Source: Aeromicrobium ginsengisoli | GTDB taxonomy: Bacteria; Actinomycetota; Actinomycetes; Propionibacteriales; Nocardioidaceae | Assembly (NCBI RefSeq): GCF_004134905.2 | Contig: NZ_SDPQ02000003.1 | Coordinates: 558,001-622,000 of the forward strand | Direction of reading: 5' to 3' | Length of the DNA stretch: 64,000 nucleotides | Shown: positions 27,132 through 38,638 of the stretch, in pieces | How positions within the stretch are numbered: position 1 is the first letter of the stretch | Layout of the letters: each line of letters starts with the position of its first letter | Position numbers and translations under genes: made by a program | Notes under the pieces: generated by a model | Seen by the model: only the letters and a program-made list of their open reading frames with translations | Databases searched by the model: none | Told to the model about the DNA's origin: nothing

Positions 27132-27346
27132 GCCCGTACGCCGACCAGCAGCACACCCAGGCCGATCACGACCGCCGTCGTGATGAGCACCGCGTGCACC
27201 CAGAAGAACGCCGTCGGGGCGCTGTGCCAGTGCTCGCTGTCCCACGCCCGGTCGTCGTCGACGATCGCCTTGGCGAACCGCGGCCAGATCACGACGTTGA
27301 ACACGCCCGCGACGATGAGGAACCGGGCAGCCACCTTGGAGATCAC
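27104..27346 (-). CDS. SCO4848 family small membrane protein
   Basis: An 80-residue protein with two membrane helices (FLIVAGVFNVVIWPRF and AVLITTAVVIGLGVLLVG) joined by the DRAWDSEHWHSAPTAFFWVHA loop, which is diagnostic of the SCO4848 family. Function unknown. It converges with the PadR gene. Confidence 0.8.
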   Translation of the reverse strand: MISKVAARFLIVAGVFNVVIWPRFAKAIVDDDRAWDSEHWHSAPTAFFWVHAVLITTAVVIGLGVLLVGVRAHRSSAPKA

Positions 27347-27407
27347 GTGACCATCCCATCACAGGAGACCTGATGCCCGAGCGGCAGCGAAAAGATCGGA
27401 CACAGTT

Positions 27408-27452
27408 CATGACGCCATTTCCGTATCGTTTGCTTTTGACGGATGTGGCGTC

Positions 27453-27455
<3 letters not shown>
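27408..27455. repeat. 10-bp inverted repeat at the NTF2-fadH operon start
   Basis: CATGACGCCA (27408-27417) and TGGCGTCATG (27446-27455) are perfect complements separated by 28 bases. The right arm includes the ATG start codon at 27453. It could form a start-masking hairpin or be an operator pair. Confidence 0.4.
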
Positions 27456-29875
<2,420 letters not shown>

Positions 29876-29959
29876 TCGTCGACCCCTCGACGGTCGAGCA
29901 GGGGAGGCCGGCCACCGCCCTGGGAATGGTTGCTGGGTGCATCGGGTTGAACCCTTGAC

Positions 29960-31399
29960 GTGACGTCTCCTGCACCCACACGCGCCTCGGTCGGGCTCCG
30001 GTCCGAGCGCGGACCGGTGCTCCTGGGCGTCATGTTGTCGGTGGCGCTCGTCGCGATCGACGCAACGATCCTGGCGACCGCCGTGCCGTCGGTCGTCGAG
30101 GACCTCGGCGGGTTCTCGCAGTTCCCGTGGCTGTTCTCGATCTATCTGCTCGCCCAGGCGATCTCGGTGCCGCTCTACGGCAAGTTCTCCGACATCATCG
30201 GCCGCAAGCCCGTCATGCTGCTCGGCATTGCGCTCTTCCTCCTCGGCTCGGTCCTGTGTGGAGTCGCGTGGAGCATGCCGTCGCTGATCGTCTTCCGCGC
30301 CGTCCAAGGTCTCGGCGCCGGAGCAGTCCTGCCGATGAGCATGACGATCATCGGCGACCTCTACTCGATCGCCGAGCGGTCGAAGGTGCAGGGCTACGTC
30401 GCCAGCGTGTGGGGCGTGTCCTCCGTCGTCGGCCCGACCCTCGGCGGCGTGTTCTCCGACTACCTGTCGTGGCGCTGGATCTTCTTCGTCAATGTCCCGG
30501 TCGCGATCGCCGCTGCACTGATGCTGCATCGCCGGTTCCGCGAGGACGTCACGCGTACGCACCACCGCATCGACTACGCCGGCGCCGGAACGCTCGCGAT
30601 CGGGGGATCGCTGCTGATCCTCGGCCTGCTCGAGGGCGGGGTCGAGTGGGCGTGGGACTCGACCGCCAGCATCTCGGTGCTGGCCGCAGCGGCCGTGCTG
30701 CTCATCGCATTCGTGCTGATCGAGCGCCGTGCCGCCGAACCGATCCTGCCGCTGTGGGTCTTCACGCGCCGCGTCCTGGTCGGCGCCAACGCCTCGAGCC
30801 TCGTCGTCGGCGTGCTCCTCATCGGCCTGACCTCGTACGTCCCGCTGTATGCCCAGGGCGTGCTCGGCACCGATGCGTTGGTCGGCGGTTTCGTCGTCGC
30901 CGCGATGACGATCGGTTGGCCGATCTCGGCGGCGATCGCCGGGCGCTTCTACCTGCGCGTCGGATTCCGCGACACCGCCTTCATGGGTTCGGCGTTCGTC
31001 GTCGCCGGTGCCGCGTTGCTGGTCCTGGTGACCGGTGACAGCTCGATCTACTTCCTCGGCGCAGCGTGCTTCGTGATCGGCGTCGGCCTCGGCTTCATCG
31101 CCTCACCGATCCTGGTCGCCGCGCAGTCCTCCGTCGACTGGGCGACCCGAGGCGTCGTCACCGGCACCACGATGTTCGCCCGTTCGGTGGGCAGCGCACT
31201 CGGCATCGCGGTGTTCGGCGCGATCGCCAACGCCGCGGTCGCCCGCCGGGTCGGCGGCTCGCACCCCGACCTCGAGCACCTGCCCGCGCGCATCCTCGAG
31301 CCGTCGATCCACGAGGTCTTCCTCGGCGCCGGGGTGGCCGCGATCGTCATGATCGGCGCGATCGCCCTGCTGCCTCGCCGCGTCGCGACCGTCGACTGA
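29960..31399 (+). CDS. MFS drug efflux transporter, DHA2 family
   Basis: A 479-residue transporter with 14 predicted helices. It shows the DHA2 motifs ALVAIDATILATAVPSVVEDL (helix 1), GKFSDIIGRKPVM (motif A) and SVVGPTLGGVFSDYLSWRWIFFVNVP (motif C and beyond). It is a proton-driven exporter of unknown substrate in the EmrB/QacA group. The GTG start at 29960 fits the helix 1 position. No regulator is adjacent. Confidence 0.92.
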   Translation: MTSPAPTRASVGLRSERGPVLLGVMLSVALVAIDATILATAVPSVVEDLGGFSQFPWLFSIYLLAQAISVPLYGKFSDIIGRKPVMLLGIALFLLGSVLCGVAWSMPSLIVFRAVQGLGAGAVLPMSMTIIGDLYSIAERSKVQGYVASVWGVSSVVGPTLGGVFSDYLSWRWIFFVNVPVAIAAALMLHRRFREDVTRTHHRIDYAGAGTLAIGGSLLILGLLEGGVEWAWDSTASISVLAAAAVLLIAFVLIERRAAEPILPLWVFTRRVLVGANASSLVVGVLLIGLTSYVPLYAQGVLGTDALVGGFVVAAMTIGWPISAAIAGRFYLRVGFRDTAFMGSAFVVAGAALLVLVTGDSSIYFLGAACFVIGVGLGFIASPILVAAQSSVDWATRGVVTGTTMFARSVGSALGIAVFGAIANAAVARRVGGSHPDLEHLPARILEPSIHEVFLGAGVAAIVMIGAIALLPRRVATVD

Positions 31400-31445
31400 C
31401 GCCAAAACCCCACGACCACCGGCCCGTACGCGCTAGCGTTCCGGC

Positions 31446-31868
31446 GTGAGCATGCCGCCGGATCCCCCGCTTCCCCCGTTTGGCACGCCTCCGCCGCACC
31501 CTCAGGCGTACCAGCCACCGCGACCGGACAACTCCGCGCGCACGGTCGATCGGGCGCTCTCGTGGGTCCTGTTCGTGCTGCAGCTGCTGGGCACGCTCGT
31601 CCTCGGGGTCTTCTCGATCTTCGCCATCTTCGCCACCGACTCGTGCGGCAGCACTGCGAGCGACACGGTTCCCGCGGTGTGCGACTCCGACTACTTCGGG
31701 GGCGTGCTCATCGGCTACTGGATCGCGCTCCTGGTGCTCGTCGTCGCAACGCTGATCGCGATGGTCGTGGCCACCGCGCGCGCCACGATCGTGTGGCCGT
31801 GGACCGTCGGCGGGATCGTCCTCACGGGCGTCGCGACGATCGTGTTCTTCGTGCTGATGGGGCGCTGA
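31446..31868 (+). CDS. Small integral membrane protein
   Basis: A 140-residue protein with a Pro-rich cytoplasmic head (residues 1-30) and three to four membrane helices (WVLFVLQLLGTLVLGVFSIF and later). Two cysteines lie in the external loop (DSCGSTASDTVPAVCDSD) and could form a disulfide. Family not recognised with certainty. GTG start at 31446. Confidence 0.7.
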   Translation: MSMPPDPPLPPFGTPPPHPQAYQPPRPDNSARTVDRALSWVLFVLQLLGTLVLGVFSIFAIFATDSCGSTASDTVPAVCDSDYFGGVLIGYWIALLVLVVATLIAMVVATARATIVWPWTVGGIVLTGVATIVFFVLMGR

Positions 31869-31884
31869 ACGACATACTGGCTCG

Positions 31885-32409
31885 GTGAGCACTCGCATCG
31901 TCCTGCTGCGCGCCGTCAACGTCGGGGGCACCCAGCTGCCCATGGCCGAGCTGCGCGAGATCGCGACCGAGCTCGGCGCCACCGACGTCCAGACCTACAT
32001 CGCGTCGGGCAATCTCATCGCCGACGTGCCGGGCACGGGTGCCGACTTCGATCGCGCGCTGGAGAAGGCGATCGAGAAGCGCCACGGCTGGTTCCGTGAC
32101 GTCATCTCGCGCACGCCGGCGCAGGTCCGCAAGGCGCTCGAGGCACACCCGTTCGAGGTGACCGAGCCGAAGTACTCGTACGTCTCCTTCCTCGCCGGCA
32201 AGCCCACCGCCGAGGCGATCGCGAAGGCCGAGACGTACGCGACCGGCGACGACCAGTGGAAGGTCATCGGCACCGAGATGCACATCCGCTACGCCAACGG
32301 GGCGGGACGCCCCGAGATGAAGGCCGACTCAATCGGCCGCGCGCTCAAGGTGCCCGGCACCGCCCGCAACCTCAACACCGTCAAGAAGCTCATCGAGCTG
32401 GTTAGCTGA
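31885..32409 (+). CDS. DUF1697 domain protein
   Basis: A 174-residue DUF1697 protein. The opening RIVLLRAVNVGGTQLPMAELREI and the segment VQTYIASGNLI are diagnostic of the family. Function is unknown. The GTG start at 31885 is 16 bases after the upstream stop. A GC-rich hairpin (about 32412-32454) separates it from the convergent DUF6131 gene. Confidence 0.85.
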   Translation: MSTRIVLLRAVNVGGTQLPMAELREIATELGATDVQTYIASGNLIADVPGTGADFDRALEKAIEKRHGWFRDVISRTPAQVRKALEAHPFEVTEPKYSYVSFLAGKPTAEAIAKAETYATGDDQWKVIGTEMHIRYANGAGRPEMKADSIGRALKVPGTARNLNTVKKLIELVS

Positions 32410-32411
32410 CC

Positions 32412-32454
32412 CAAAGGGGCGGGGCCGCCGCCCGAAGGCGACGACCCCGTCTTT
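32412..32454. terminator. GC-rich imperfect hairpin between convergent genes
   Basis: AAAGGGGCGGGGCCGCCGCC and GGCGACGACCCCGTCTTT form an imperfect stem with a CGAA loop and T-rich end, between stops at 32409 and 32456. Probably a two-way terminator. Confidence 0.55.
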
Positions 32455-32455
32455 G

Positions 32456-32611
32456 TCAGTAGAAGTGTCTTCGACCGCCGATGCCGCGGTCCATCGAACC
32501 CAGCAGCCACAGGACCGCCCCGACCACGATCAAGATGATGCCGATCGTGTACAGGATGGACACGTTGAGCACTGCTCCCAGGATCAAGAGGATGACTCCG
32601 AGAATGATCAC
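32456..32611 (-). CDS. DUF6131-like small membrane protein
   Basis: About 51 residues, two hydrophobic helices: VIILGVILLILGAVLNVSIL and IGIILIVVGAVLWLLGS, ending in GIGGRRHFY. This matches the small DUF6131 membrane family. The GTG at 32611 has AGGA five bases upstream and gives the family's usual length; the reading frame is open further upstream without conserved content. Confidence 0.72.
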   Translation of the reverse strand: MIILGVILLILGAVLNVSILYTIGIILIVVGAVLWLLGSMDRGIGGRRHFY

Positions 32612-32771
32612 AGCAGTTCCTATCTCCCCCCGGCCGGCGGACGCCGACCCTGTTTCACTCCGGGGATTACCCTGAATCGGCGGCCGCACACCTGCGCGGG
32701 TCAACAATCCCTGAGATTGCAACCTGTCTCACTGGGTATGTGCGCCTGAGGGCCGGCGAACAGGAGAGCGC

Positions 32772-33338
32772 ATGGGTCAGTTGATCTTCGCGTACTGCCT
32801 CGCGGCACTCTTCGTCATCCCGCCGTTGTTGCCGGCGAAGCGCTTCGAACGCCACCTGCAAGGAGCGGACGAGTCGCGGTTCAGGGATCTCCGGCGCTTC
32901 GCCGAGTCTCGATGGACCGCGTATCTGCTCGGGGTGTGGTCCCTCCTCGCCGCCGTCGGCGCAACCTTCGCCGTCGCCCGCGGCCACACGATCGGGTGGG
33001 CCTGGTACGGCGTCGCGGCGGCGTACGCGCTGGGGGTCTTCAGCGTCCAGCTCCACCATCAACGACTGCTGCGGCTGATCGGCGACCGCGGGAAGCAGGA
33101 GCGCGCAGATCGATACAAGCAGCGCGCCGCGAAGTCGTACCGATTCGTCGCCGTCGGCGTCACTGGCTACATCGGCATGCGTGTCATGGAGTACGCCTAC
33201 CCGCACAGTCCACCCGACTGGTCCGAAGCGGTGCGCGGCGCCTTTGGGCTCGTGATGGCGGTCGGGGCGGTCGGCTTCCTGGTCATCCGGGCGCGTATGT
33301 ACTGGTCGGGCGACGACCTGGAGACTGCCGCCCGCTGA
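32772..33338 (+). CDS. Hypothetical integral membrane protein
   Basis: A 188-residue protein with about five membrane segments and a positively charged middle loop (DRGKQERADRYKQRAAKSYRF). An AGGAGAG site precedes the ATG. No family recognised. It stands alone between a DUF6131 gene and the frameshifted zinc-ribbon gene. Confidence 0.65.
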   Translation: MGQLIFAYCLAALFVIPPLLPAKRFERHLQGADESRFRDLRRFAESRWTAYLLGVWSLLAAVGATFAVARGHTIGWAWYGVAAAYALGVFSVQLHHQRLLRLIGDRGKQERADRYKQRAAKSYRFVAVGVTGYIGMRVMEYAYPHSPPDWSEAVRGAFGLVMAVGAVGFLVIRARMYWSGDDLETAAR

Positions 33339-33394
33339 GCCCGGCACGCTCTCATGACCCCGATTTCGAATCGAAGTCTGCTTCAATCCAAGTC

Positions 33395-34113
33395 ATGACC
33401 AACTGGGCGGAGCTTCGAGACGCTTATGGCCCGGCCGACGCCATACCGGGCCTTCTCGCTGGAGCAGAAGGCGACGATCAGGAGGCGTTTCAGGAGCTGT
33501 GGAGTCGACTCTGCCACCAAGGCACGGTCAATACCGCCAGCTTCGCTGCTCTGCCGTCGCTCGCCGCGATGGCCGCGCGTCGGGTCCCAGCAGGGTACGT
33601 AGAGCCGTTGCATCTCGCGGCCTCGATCCTTGCTTCAAACGACCGCCCGGCAGGACTCGATGACGTCAGGGCGCAGTACGCCGACGAAGTGAGCGCCATG
33701 CGGGACATGGCCGAACGCAACCTCGCGCATACAGGCGAATTCGGCGAGTCTGTCTACGCGCTTGAAGCGCTCCTGGCGTTCGAAGGCGTCGCAGTCTGGC
33801 AAACCATCTCAGCCACGTGGCTGACGAAGAACTGCCGTTGGACTGCCCCAGCTGCGGGGAGTATCTCTACATCGGGCTGGGGGACCCAGACTTCCGCACC
33901 AGGATCGACACGTGGCGCACTCCCCTTGAGCCGACGCCTGTGCAGCCCGCAGAACCGGACGACCTCGCGGGCGACACCGTTCGGATGCATCGCCTCGCGA
34001 TCGAGCACGACCAACCGGATGCAGCAGCTCGGATGCTCTATTTGTTCGGCAAGACCACGTGTCCCGCGTGTCGCCACGAGTTCCAGATCGCCAACGCGCT
34101 CACGGCTGGATGA
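33395..34113 (+). pseudogene. Frameshifted gene for a C-terminal zinc-ribbon protein
   Basis: Two reading frames join into one plausible protein. The first runs from the ATG at 33395 (MTNWAELRDAYGPADAIPGLL) to about 33799 (LAFEGVAVW). The second continues from about 33799 (ANHLSHVADEELPLDCPSC) to 34113 and carries two CxxC pairs (CPSC, CPAC), a zinc-ribbon pattern. A single missing base near 33797-33802 explains the break. The first frame stays open and in phase with the downstream Sir2 gene. It is a recent pseudogene or a sequencing error. Confidence 0.68.
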
Positions 34114-34153
34114 TCACAGCACGCACCAGCCAACGGAACGTACGCTTGAGCAT

Positions 34154-34963
34154 GTGAGTCATCAGTCGGTCCAGGAGGTCCTCGGCGATCGCCGGTGGCT
34201 CGTGCTCACGGGCGCCGGGGTGTCGACCGACTCGGGCATCCCCGACTACCGCGGCCCGGGCTCGCCGGTGCGGACCCCGATGACCTACCAGGACTTCGTG
34301 CGTACGCCTGAGGGTCGGCAGCGCTACTGGGCCCGCGCCCACGTCGGCTGGAGCCGGATGCGCGGAGCGCAGCCCAACGCCACGCATCACGCGCTGGTCG
34401 ACCTCGAGCAGCTGGGCAGGCTCACCGGCCTCGTCACGCAGAACGTCGACGGGCTGCACGAGCGCGCCGGCCACCGCGACCTCATCGACCTGCACGGCCG
34501 CATCGACCGGGTCATCTGCCTGCAGTGCCGCGAGCTGACCCCGCGATCGGACCTGCATGCGCGGCTGTCGCTGCTCAACCCCGGCTACGAGTCGCGCGTC
34601 GGCGAGGTGGCGCCCGACGGCGACGTCGTGCTCGACGACACCGCGGACTTCCGCGTCGCCGAGTGTCGTGCGTGCGGCGGCGACCTCAAGCCCGATGTCG
34701 TGTTCTTCGGCGAGAACGTGCCCAAGGACCGGGTCGAGCGGTCGTACGCCCTGGTCGCCGAGGCCGAGGCGCTCGTCGTGCTCGGCTCGTCGCTGCAGGT
34801 CATGTCGGGACTGCGGTTCGTACGCGCGGCACACAAGCGGGGCATCCCCATCGCGATCATCAACCGCGGCACGACACGCGGCGACGACCTCGCGACGGTC
34901 AAGCTCGAGGCCGGCTGCGCCGAGACACTCGCCGCGCTCACCGGGACGGCTGCCCCGGCCTGA
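34154..34963 (+). CDS. Sir2 family NAD-dependent protein deacylase
   Basis: A 269-residue sirtuin. NAD loop TGAGVSTDSGIPDYRG (19-34), TQNVDGLH (95-102), catalytic His114 in LHG, and zinc cysteines at 122, 125, 171 and 174. It removes acyl groups from lysines, making O-acyl-ADP-ribose and nicotinamide. The lack of the Tyr/Arg pair typical of desuccinylases near residue 60 could not be settled by eye. GTG start 41 bases after the broken gene. Confidence 0.92.
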   Translation: MSHQSVQEVLGDRRWLVLTGAGVSTDSGIPDYRGPGSPVRTPMTYQDFVRTPEGRQRYWARAHVGWSRMRGAQPNATHHALVDLEQLGRLTGLVTQNVDGLHERAGHRDLIDLHGRIDRVICLQCRELTPRSDLHARLSLLNPGYESRVGEVAPDGDVVLDDTADFRVAECRACGGDLKPDVVFFGENVPKDRVERSYALVAEAEALVVLGSSLQVMSGLRFVRAAHKRGIPIAIINRGTTRGDDLATVKLEAGCAETLAALTGTAAPA

Positions 34964-35153
34964 CGCTGCTTCCGTACTTCGCGAGTCGACTGACGTCGGC
35001 CATCACCGCCAGCGCAACAGCCATGCGGCGAGGTCATTGCCCTTGGAACGGCGGGTCGAAATGGCGATCGCACTGCAGGCCTCAAATGCGAGCGGCTGTC
35101 GCGTCGGTGCCCTACTCTGACAACGATCGGTCCATCTCGCAATCGGAGGACTC

Positions 35154-35756
35154 ATGACCACTCCCACTGCCGGCGGCTATCCCGCGACCTTCACCTTCGA
35201 TCCGCCCGACACGATCGCTCGTTGGCGGGTCATCGGCAACATCGTCCTCGCCATCCCTCACTTGATCATCGCCTACGTGCTGGGCATCGTCGCCGAGATC
35301 CTGGCCTTCGTCGCCTGGATCCTGGGCGTCTTCACGGCGAAGGTTCCCGAGGGCATCCTCGGAGTCATCGCGATGTGTCTTCGCTACAACACGCGCACGC
35401 AGGTCTATGCCTCCTTCCTCAAGGAGGAGTACCCGCCGTTCTCGTTCGCCACGACCCTGGCCGATCCTGGCGACGATCCACGGGTCCGGGTCGACTACCA
35501 GTCGGAGACCGAGGGCCGGAACCGTCTGACGATTTTCTTCCGCCTCCTGCTCGCGATCCCGCACTTCGTCGTACTCGTCTTCCTGGGGCTCGCGGCGTTC
35601 GTCGTCTACCTCATTGCCTGGTTCGCGGTCCTGTTCACCGGCAAGTGGCCGACCGGCCTCCGCAACTTCGTCATCGGCCTCACACGCTGGACCACCCGGC
35701 TCAACGCCTACATGTATCTGTTGACCGACGCGTACCCGCCGTTCAGCTTCGAGTAG
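35154..35756 (+). CDS. DUF4389 membrane protein
   Basis: A 200-residue protein with two copies of a DUF4389 unit: a pair of helices (VIGNIVLAIPHLIIAYVLGIV; FFRLLLAIPHFVVLVFLGLA) followed by the YxTRxxAYxxxLxxxYPPFSF motif at residues about 82-98 and 182-198. The repeat suggests internal duplication. Function unknown. The start has GGAGGA seven bases upstream. Confidence 0.85.
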   Translation: MTTPTAGGYPATFTFDPPDTIARWRVIGNIVLAIPHLIIAYVLGIVAEILAFVAWILGVFTAKVPEGILGVIAMCLRYNTRTQVYASFLKEEYPPFSFATTLADPGDDPRVRVDYQSETEGRNRLTIFFRLLLAIPHFVVLVFLGLAAFVVYLIAWFAVLFTGKWPTGLRNFVIGLTRWTTRLNAYMYLLTDAYPPFSFE

Positions 35757-35768
35757 CCCGAGCACACG

Positions 35769-35801
35769 AACGCCCCGATCCGCCATGCGGATCGGGGCGT
35801 T
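35769..35801. terminator. Strong bidirectional terminator
   Basis: A perfect 15-bp inverted repeat (AACGCCCCGATCCGC and complement) with loop CAT, between the convergent stops at 35756 and 35814. Confidence 0.88.
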
Positions 35802-35813
35802 TCGGTGCGTGCG

Positions 35814-36260
35814 TCAGCCGAGGACCTTGTTGGGGTCGTGCACCACGACGGTGCTCGCGATGAGGTCGGGCAGCGAGCGACGGTCGGGACGTGTCAGGAA
35901 CAGGATGAACGACACCAGGAGCGTGATGACCGAGAGGATTCCCTGAGCGATGCCACCCACGATGTTGCGCAGCGCCATCGGGCCGAACGTGGCCACCTGG
36001 CGCTGGTCGGGACGGTAGACCTTCATGCCCAGCACCTGCAGGGCGGGCGAGGTGCCTTTGCCCCAGGCGATCAGCCCCCAGATCAGGTAGCCGATGACGA
36101 GGGTGACGAGCATGAGCGGGATCGCGAGGAAGTACGCACCGATGCGCCGGCCGTGCGAGGCCAGCTCGACCCCGTCGGGCAGCACCAGGCCACTGGCCTG
36201 GTCGAAGTGGAATCCGGCGCCGACAGGCTGTGCTCCGGGCGGGATGTTGGGGTCGGTCAT
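35814..36260 (-). CDS. RDD family membrane protein
   Basis: A 148-residue RDD protein. The family's Arg and Asp lie in ASHGRRIGAYFLAI and in the RPDRRSLPDLIASTVVV end; GTSPALQVLGMKVYR is the central signature. It has three membrane segments. Function is unknown; some members are Na+/H+ antiporters or membrane factors. Confidence 0.85.
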   Translation of the reverse strand: MTDPNIPPGAQPVGAGFHFDQASGLVLPDGVELASHGRRIGAYFLAIPLMLVTLVIGYLIWGLIAWGKGTSPALQVLGMKVYRPDQRQVATFGPMALRNIVGGIAQGILSVITLLVSFILFLTRPDRRSLPDLIASTVVVHDPNKVLG

Positions 36261-36358
36261 GGGTGTCCTTAGCGGTTTGGTGGGCAGGCCGAGCCCAACC
36301 TACCGATATCGAGACCGCACCGGGCGATTTCCCCCCCGAAAATGACACCGCGTCTGGA

Positions 36359-37615
36359 TCAGCTGAGCTGGCGGAGCCGTACGGTCTCGGGCAGGCTCGC
36401 GAGCTCCTTGAGGACGTCGGGGCCGACCTCGGCCGCGACGTCGGTCAGGACGTAGCCGAGCTCGCCGCGCGTCGACAGCGACTGGGCTTCGATGTTGACC
36501 TCGTGCTCGCCGAGCAGGCCGTTGATCGTCGCCAGCACACCCGGGTGATTGCGGTGCACCAGAGCGAGGCGGTGCTTCGTGGCGTCCGACGGCAGGTTGA
36601 TCTCCGGCAGGTTGACGCTGAGCGACGTGCTGCCCGCCGACGCGTAGGACCGCAGCTTGGAGGCGACGAAGCGGCCGATGTCCTGCTGCGCCTCCTCGGT
36701 CGATCCGCCGACGTGCGGCGTGAGGATCACGTTGGGCAGGCCCCGCAGGTCAGACTCGAACGCATCGCCCTGGCGCTTGGGCTCGACCGGGAAGACGTCG
36801 AGCGCGGCGCCGGCGATGTGGCCCGACTCGATGTGCTGACGGAGCGCCGCGGTGTCGACCGCGATGCCGCGCGACAGGTTGAGGAACAGCGAGCGCGGCT
36901 TCATCTGCGCCATCTCCTCGGCGCCGAACAGGCCGGCGTTGCCGGGACGGCCGTCAACGTGCAGCGTCACGACGTCCGAGGTCTGCAGCAGCTCCTCGAT
37001 CGTCGAGCAGCGCTTGGCGTTGCCGAGGGCGAGCTTGTCGTCGATGTCGTAGAACACGACCTTGAAGCCCAGCGCCTCGGCGATGACCGACAGCTGGCTG
37101 CCGATGTTTCCGTAGCCGACGATGCCGAGCGTACGGCCGCGGACCTCGTGGCTGCCGGCAGCCGACTTGTTCCATACCCCGTTGTGCATGTCGGTCGACT
37201 TCTCGTGCAGCCGGCGGGCCAGCGAGATGATCTCGGCGATCGCGAGCTCCACGACGCTGCGGGTGTTGGAGTAGGGGGCGTTGAACACCGCGATGCCCCG
37301 CTCGGTCGTCGCCGCGAGGTCGATCTGGTTGGTGCCGATGCAGAACGCGCCGATCGCGATCAGGTCGGGAGCGGCGTCAAGGACCTTCTCGGTGATGTAG
37401 GTCGTCGAGCGGATCCCGAGCAGGTGCACGCCCTGGATCGCCTCGATCAGCTCGTCCTCGCTGAGGGCGCCGTCGCGGGTCTCGACCTGGTAGCCCTTGC
37501 CACGCAGGAAGTCCGCCCCGTCGACGTGGATGTTCTCCAGCAGCAGGACGCGTACGTCCTCGTCGCCCAGCAGCGACGTGGGGAAGGGGTCAGTGGTCGT
37601 CATGGTCATCATCAT
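36359..37615 (-). CDS. serA: D-3-phosphoglycerate dehydrogenase
   Basis: A 418-residue SerA. Substrate-binding half (KGYQVETRDGALSEDEL...GIRSTTYIT), NAD domain (TLGIVGYGNIGSQLSVIAEALG), and a C-terminal ACT domain (from about residue 345, HRNHPGVLATINGLLGEHEVNI) for serine feedback. The length and the FCIGTNQIDL motif match the E. coli-type short enzyme, not the roughly 528-residue form with an extra domain known from mycobacteria. First step of serine synthesis. GGAGG eight bases before the ATG at 37615 supports the start. Confidence 0.94.
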   Translation of the reverse strand: MMMTMTTTDPFPTSLLGDEDVRVLLLENIHVDGADFLRGKGYQVETRDGALSEDELIEAIQGVHLLGIRSTTYITEKVLDAAPDLIAIGAFCIGTNQIDLAATTERGIAVFNAPYSNTRSVVELAIAEIISLARRLHEKSTDMHNGVWNKSAAGSHEVRGRTLGIVGYGNIGSQLSVIAEALGFKVVFYDIDDKLALGNAKRCSTIEELLQTSDVVTLHVDGRPGNAGLFGAEEMAQMKPRSLFLNLSRGIAVDTAALRQHIESGHIAGAALDVFPVEPKRQGDAFESDLRGLPNVILTPHVGGSTEEAQQDIGRFVASKLRSYASAGSTSLSVNLPEINLPSDATKHRLALVHRNHPGVLATINGLLGEHEVNIEAQSLSTRGELGYVLTDVAAEVGPDVLKELASLPETVRLRQLS

Positions 37616-37784
37616 CTCGGTTGCCTCCAGTCAGCAATGCACGGCTGACGTGGGGCCCAGGCGAACGGTCCCGATGTCCGGTTTCTGCAGTCGCTCCCCG
37701 GTGGTACCCACCTCAACGCCAGTCGCGACCGACTGCGACGAGTCTACCGTGTGGGAAACACCCCTTTGCCAACGAGGACATTCC

Positions 37785-38189
37785 ATGGACTACGAGAAGG
37801 ACCCGCGCGTCGACGACTACATCGACGCGCTGCCGGACTGGCAGCAGGAGATCTGCCACGAGGTGCGCGACCTCGTGCACGCCGCCGATCCCGAGGTGCA
37901 GGAGACGATCAAACGGACCGTGCAGCCGTACTTCGTCCTGCAGGGCAACGTGTGCGCGCTGCTCGCCGCCAAGGACCACGTCAACGTGTTCGTCTACGAC
38001 GGCGCGATCGTGCCCGATCCGCACGGCATCATCACGGCGGGCCACGACAACCAGACCGCGCGCACGGTCGGCTTCCGCGAGGGCGAGCCGATCAACGCGC
38101 CGGCGCTGACCGAGATGTTCCGGGCGATCATCGCCAACAACCGAGCCGGCGGCTGGCGCGCGATCAAGAAGGAACGCGGGCTGGCTTAA
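37785..38189 (+). CDS. DUF1801 domain protein
   Basis: A 134-residue DUF1801 protein (VDDYIDALPDWQQEICHEVRDLVHAADPEVQETIKRTVQPYFVLQGN). This YdhG-like fold is widespread and of unknown function. CGAGGA sits before the ATG. It converges with the thioesterase gene, overlapping by four bases. Confidence 0.82.
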   Translation: MDYEKDPRVDDYIDALPDWQQEICHEVRDLVHAADPEVQETIKRTVQPYFVLQGNVCALLAAKDHVNVFVYDGAIVPDPHGIITAGHDNQTARTVGFREGEPINAPALTEMFRAIIANNRAGGWRAIKKERGLA

Positions 38190-38623
38190 CGACTGCTCTG
38201 CGGGAACGACCCGACGAATCGGGCCATGGCCTCGGGCGGCAGCTGCTGGTCGAGGTTGGCCAGTCGCACCTGGCCCTGCGCGATGAGCCGGCCGTCCTGG
38301 TCGACCGAGTCGAGGTGCCACAGCTGCTGGCTGCGGCCGCGGTGGATCGGGGTCGCCGTCGTCGTGATGGTGTCGCCGACCTTGGCCTGCCGGAGGAAGT
38401 CCGTCGAGTTGTTGGTGCCGACCACAATGCCCTTGTCGCCGAGCCAGATCTGGCCGGCGATGCTGGCAGTCGACTCGTGCACCGCGCAGTAGGTGCCGCC
38501 GTGCGGGATGCCGAACGGTTGCAGGTGGTGCTCGCCGAGCGTGAGACGTACGACGACCTTGTCGGCAGTCGCTTCGACGTGCTCGACGCCGAGCACGCCG
38601 TCCAGGCCGGGAATCTGAGTCAT
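38186..38623 (-). CDS. PaaI family hotdog-fold thioesterase
   Basis: A 145-residue hotdog thioesterase. LQPFGIPHGGTYCAVHESTASIAG is the PaaI-type active-site helix, with HGG for oxyanion binding and the Glu of HES as likely general base. It would hydrolyse acyl- or aryl-CoA thioesters. No operon partner; the copper operon ends 16 bases upstream on the same strand, so read-through is possible. Confidence 0.87.
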   Translation of the reverse strand: MTQIPGLDGVLGVEHVEATADKVVVRLTLGEHHLQPFGIPHGGTYCAVHESTASIAGQIWLGDKGIVVGTNNSTDFLRQAKVGDTITTTATPIHRGRSQQLWHLDSVDQDGRLIAQGQVRLANLDQQLPPEAMARFVGSFPQSSR

Positions 38624-38638
38624 GATCAGGAGCCTAGG

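Noticed and set aside
38186..38623. Thioesterase as sixth member of the copper operon
   Set aside because: It is on the same strand and only 16 bases away, but a PaaI thioesterase has no link to copper; shared transcription is likely read-through.
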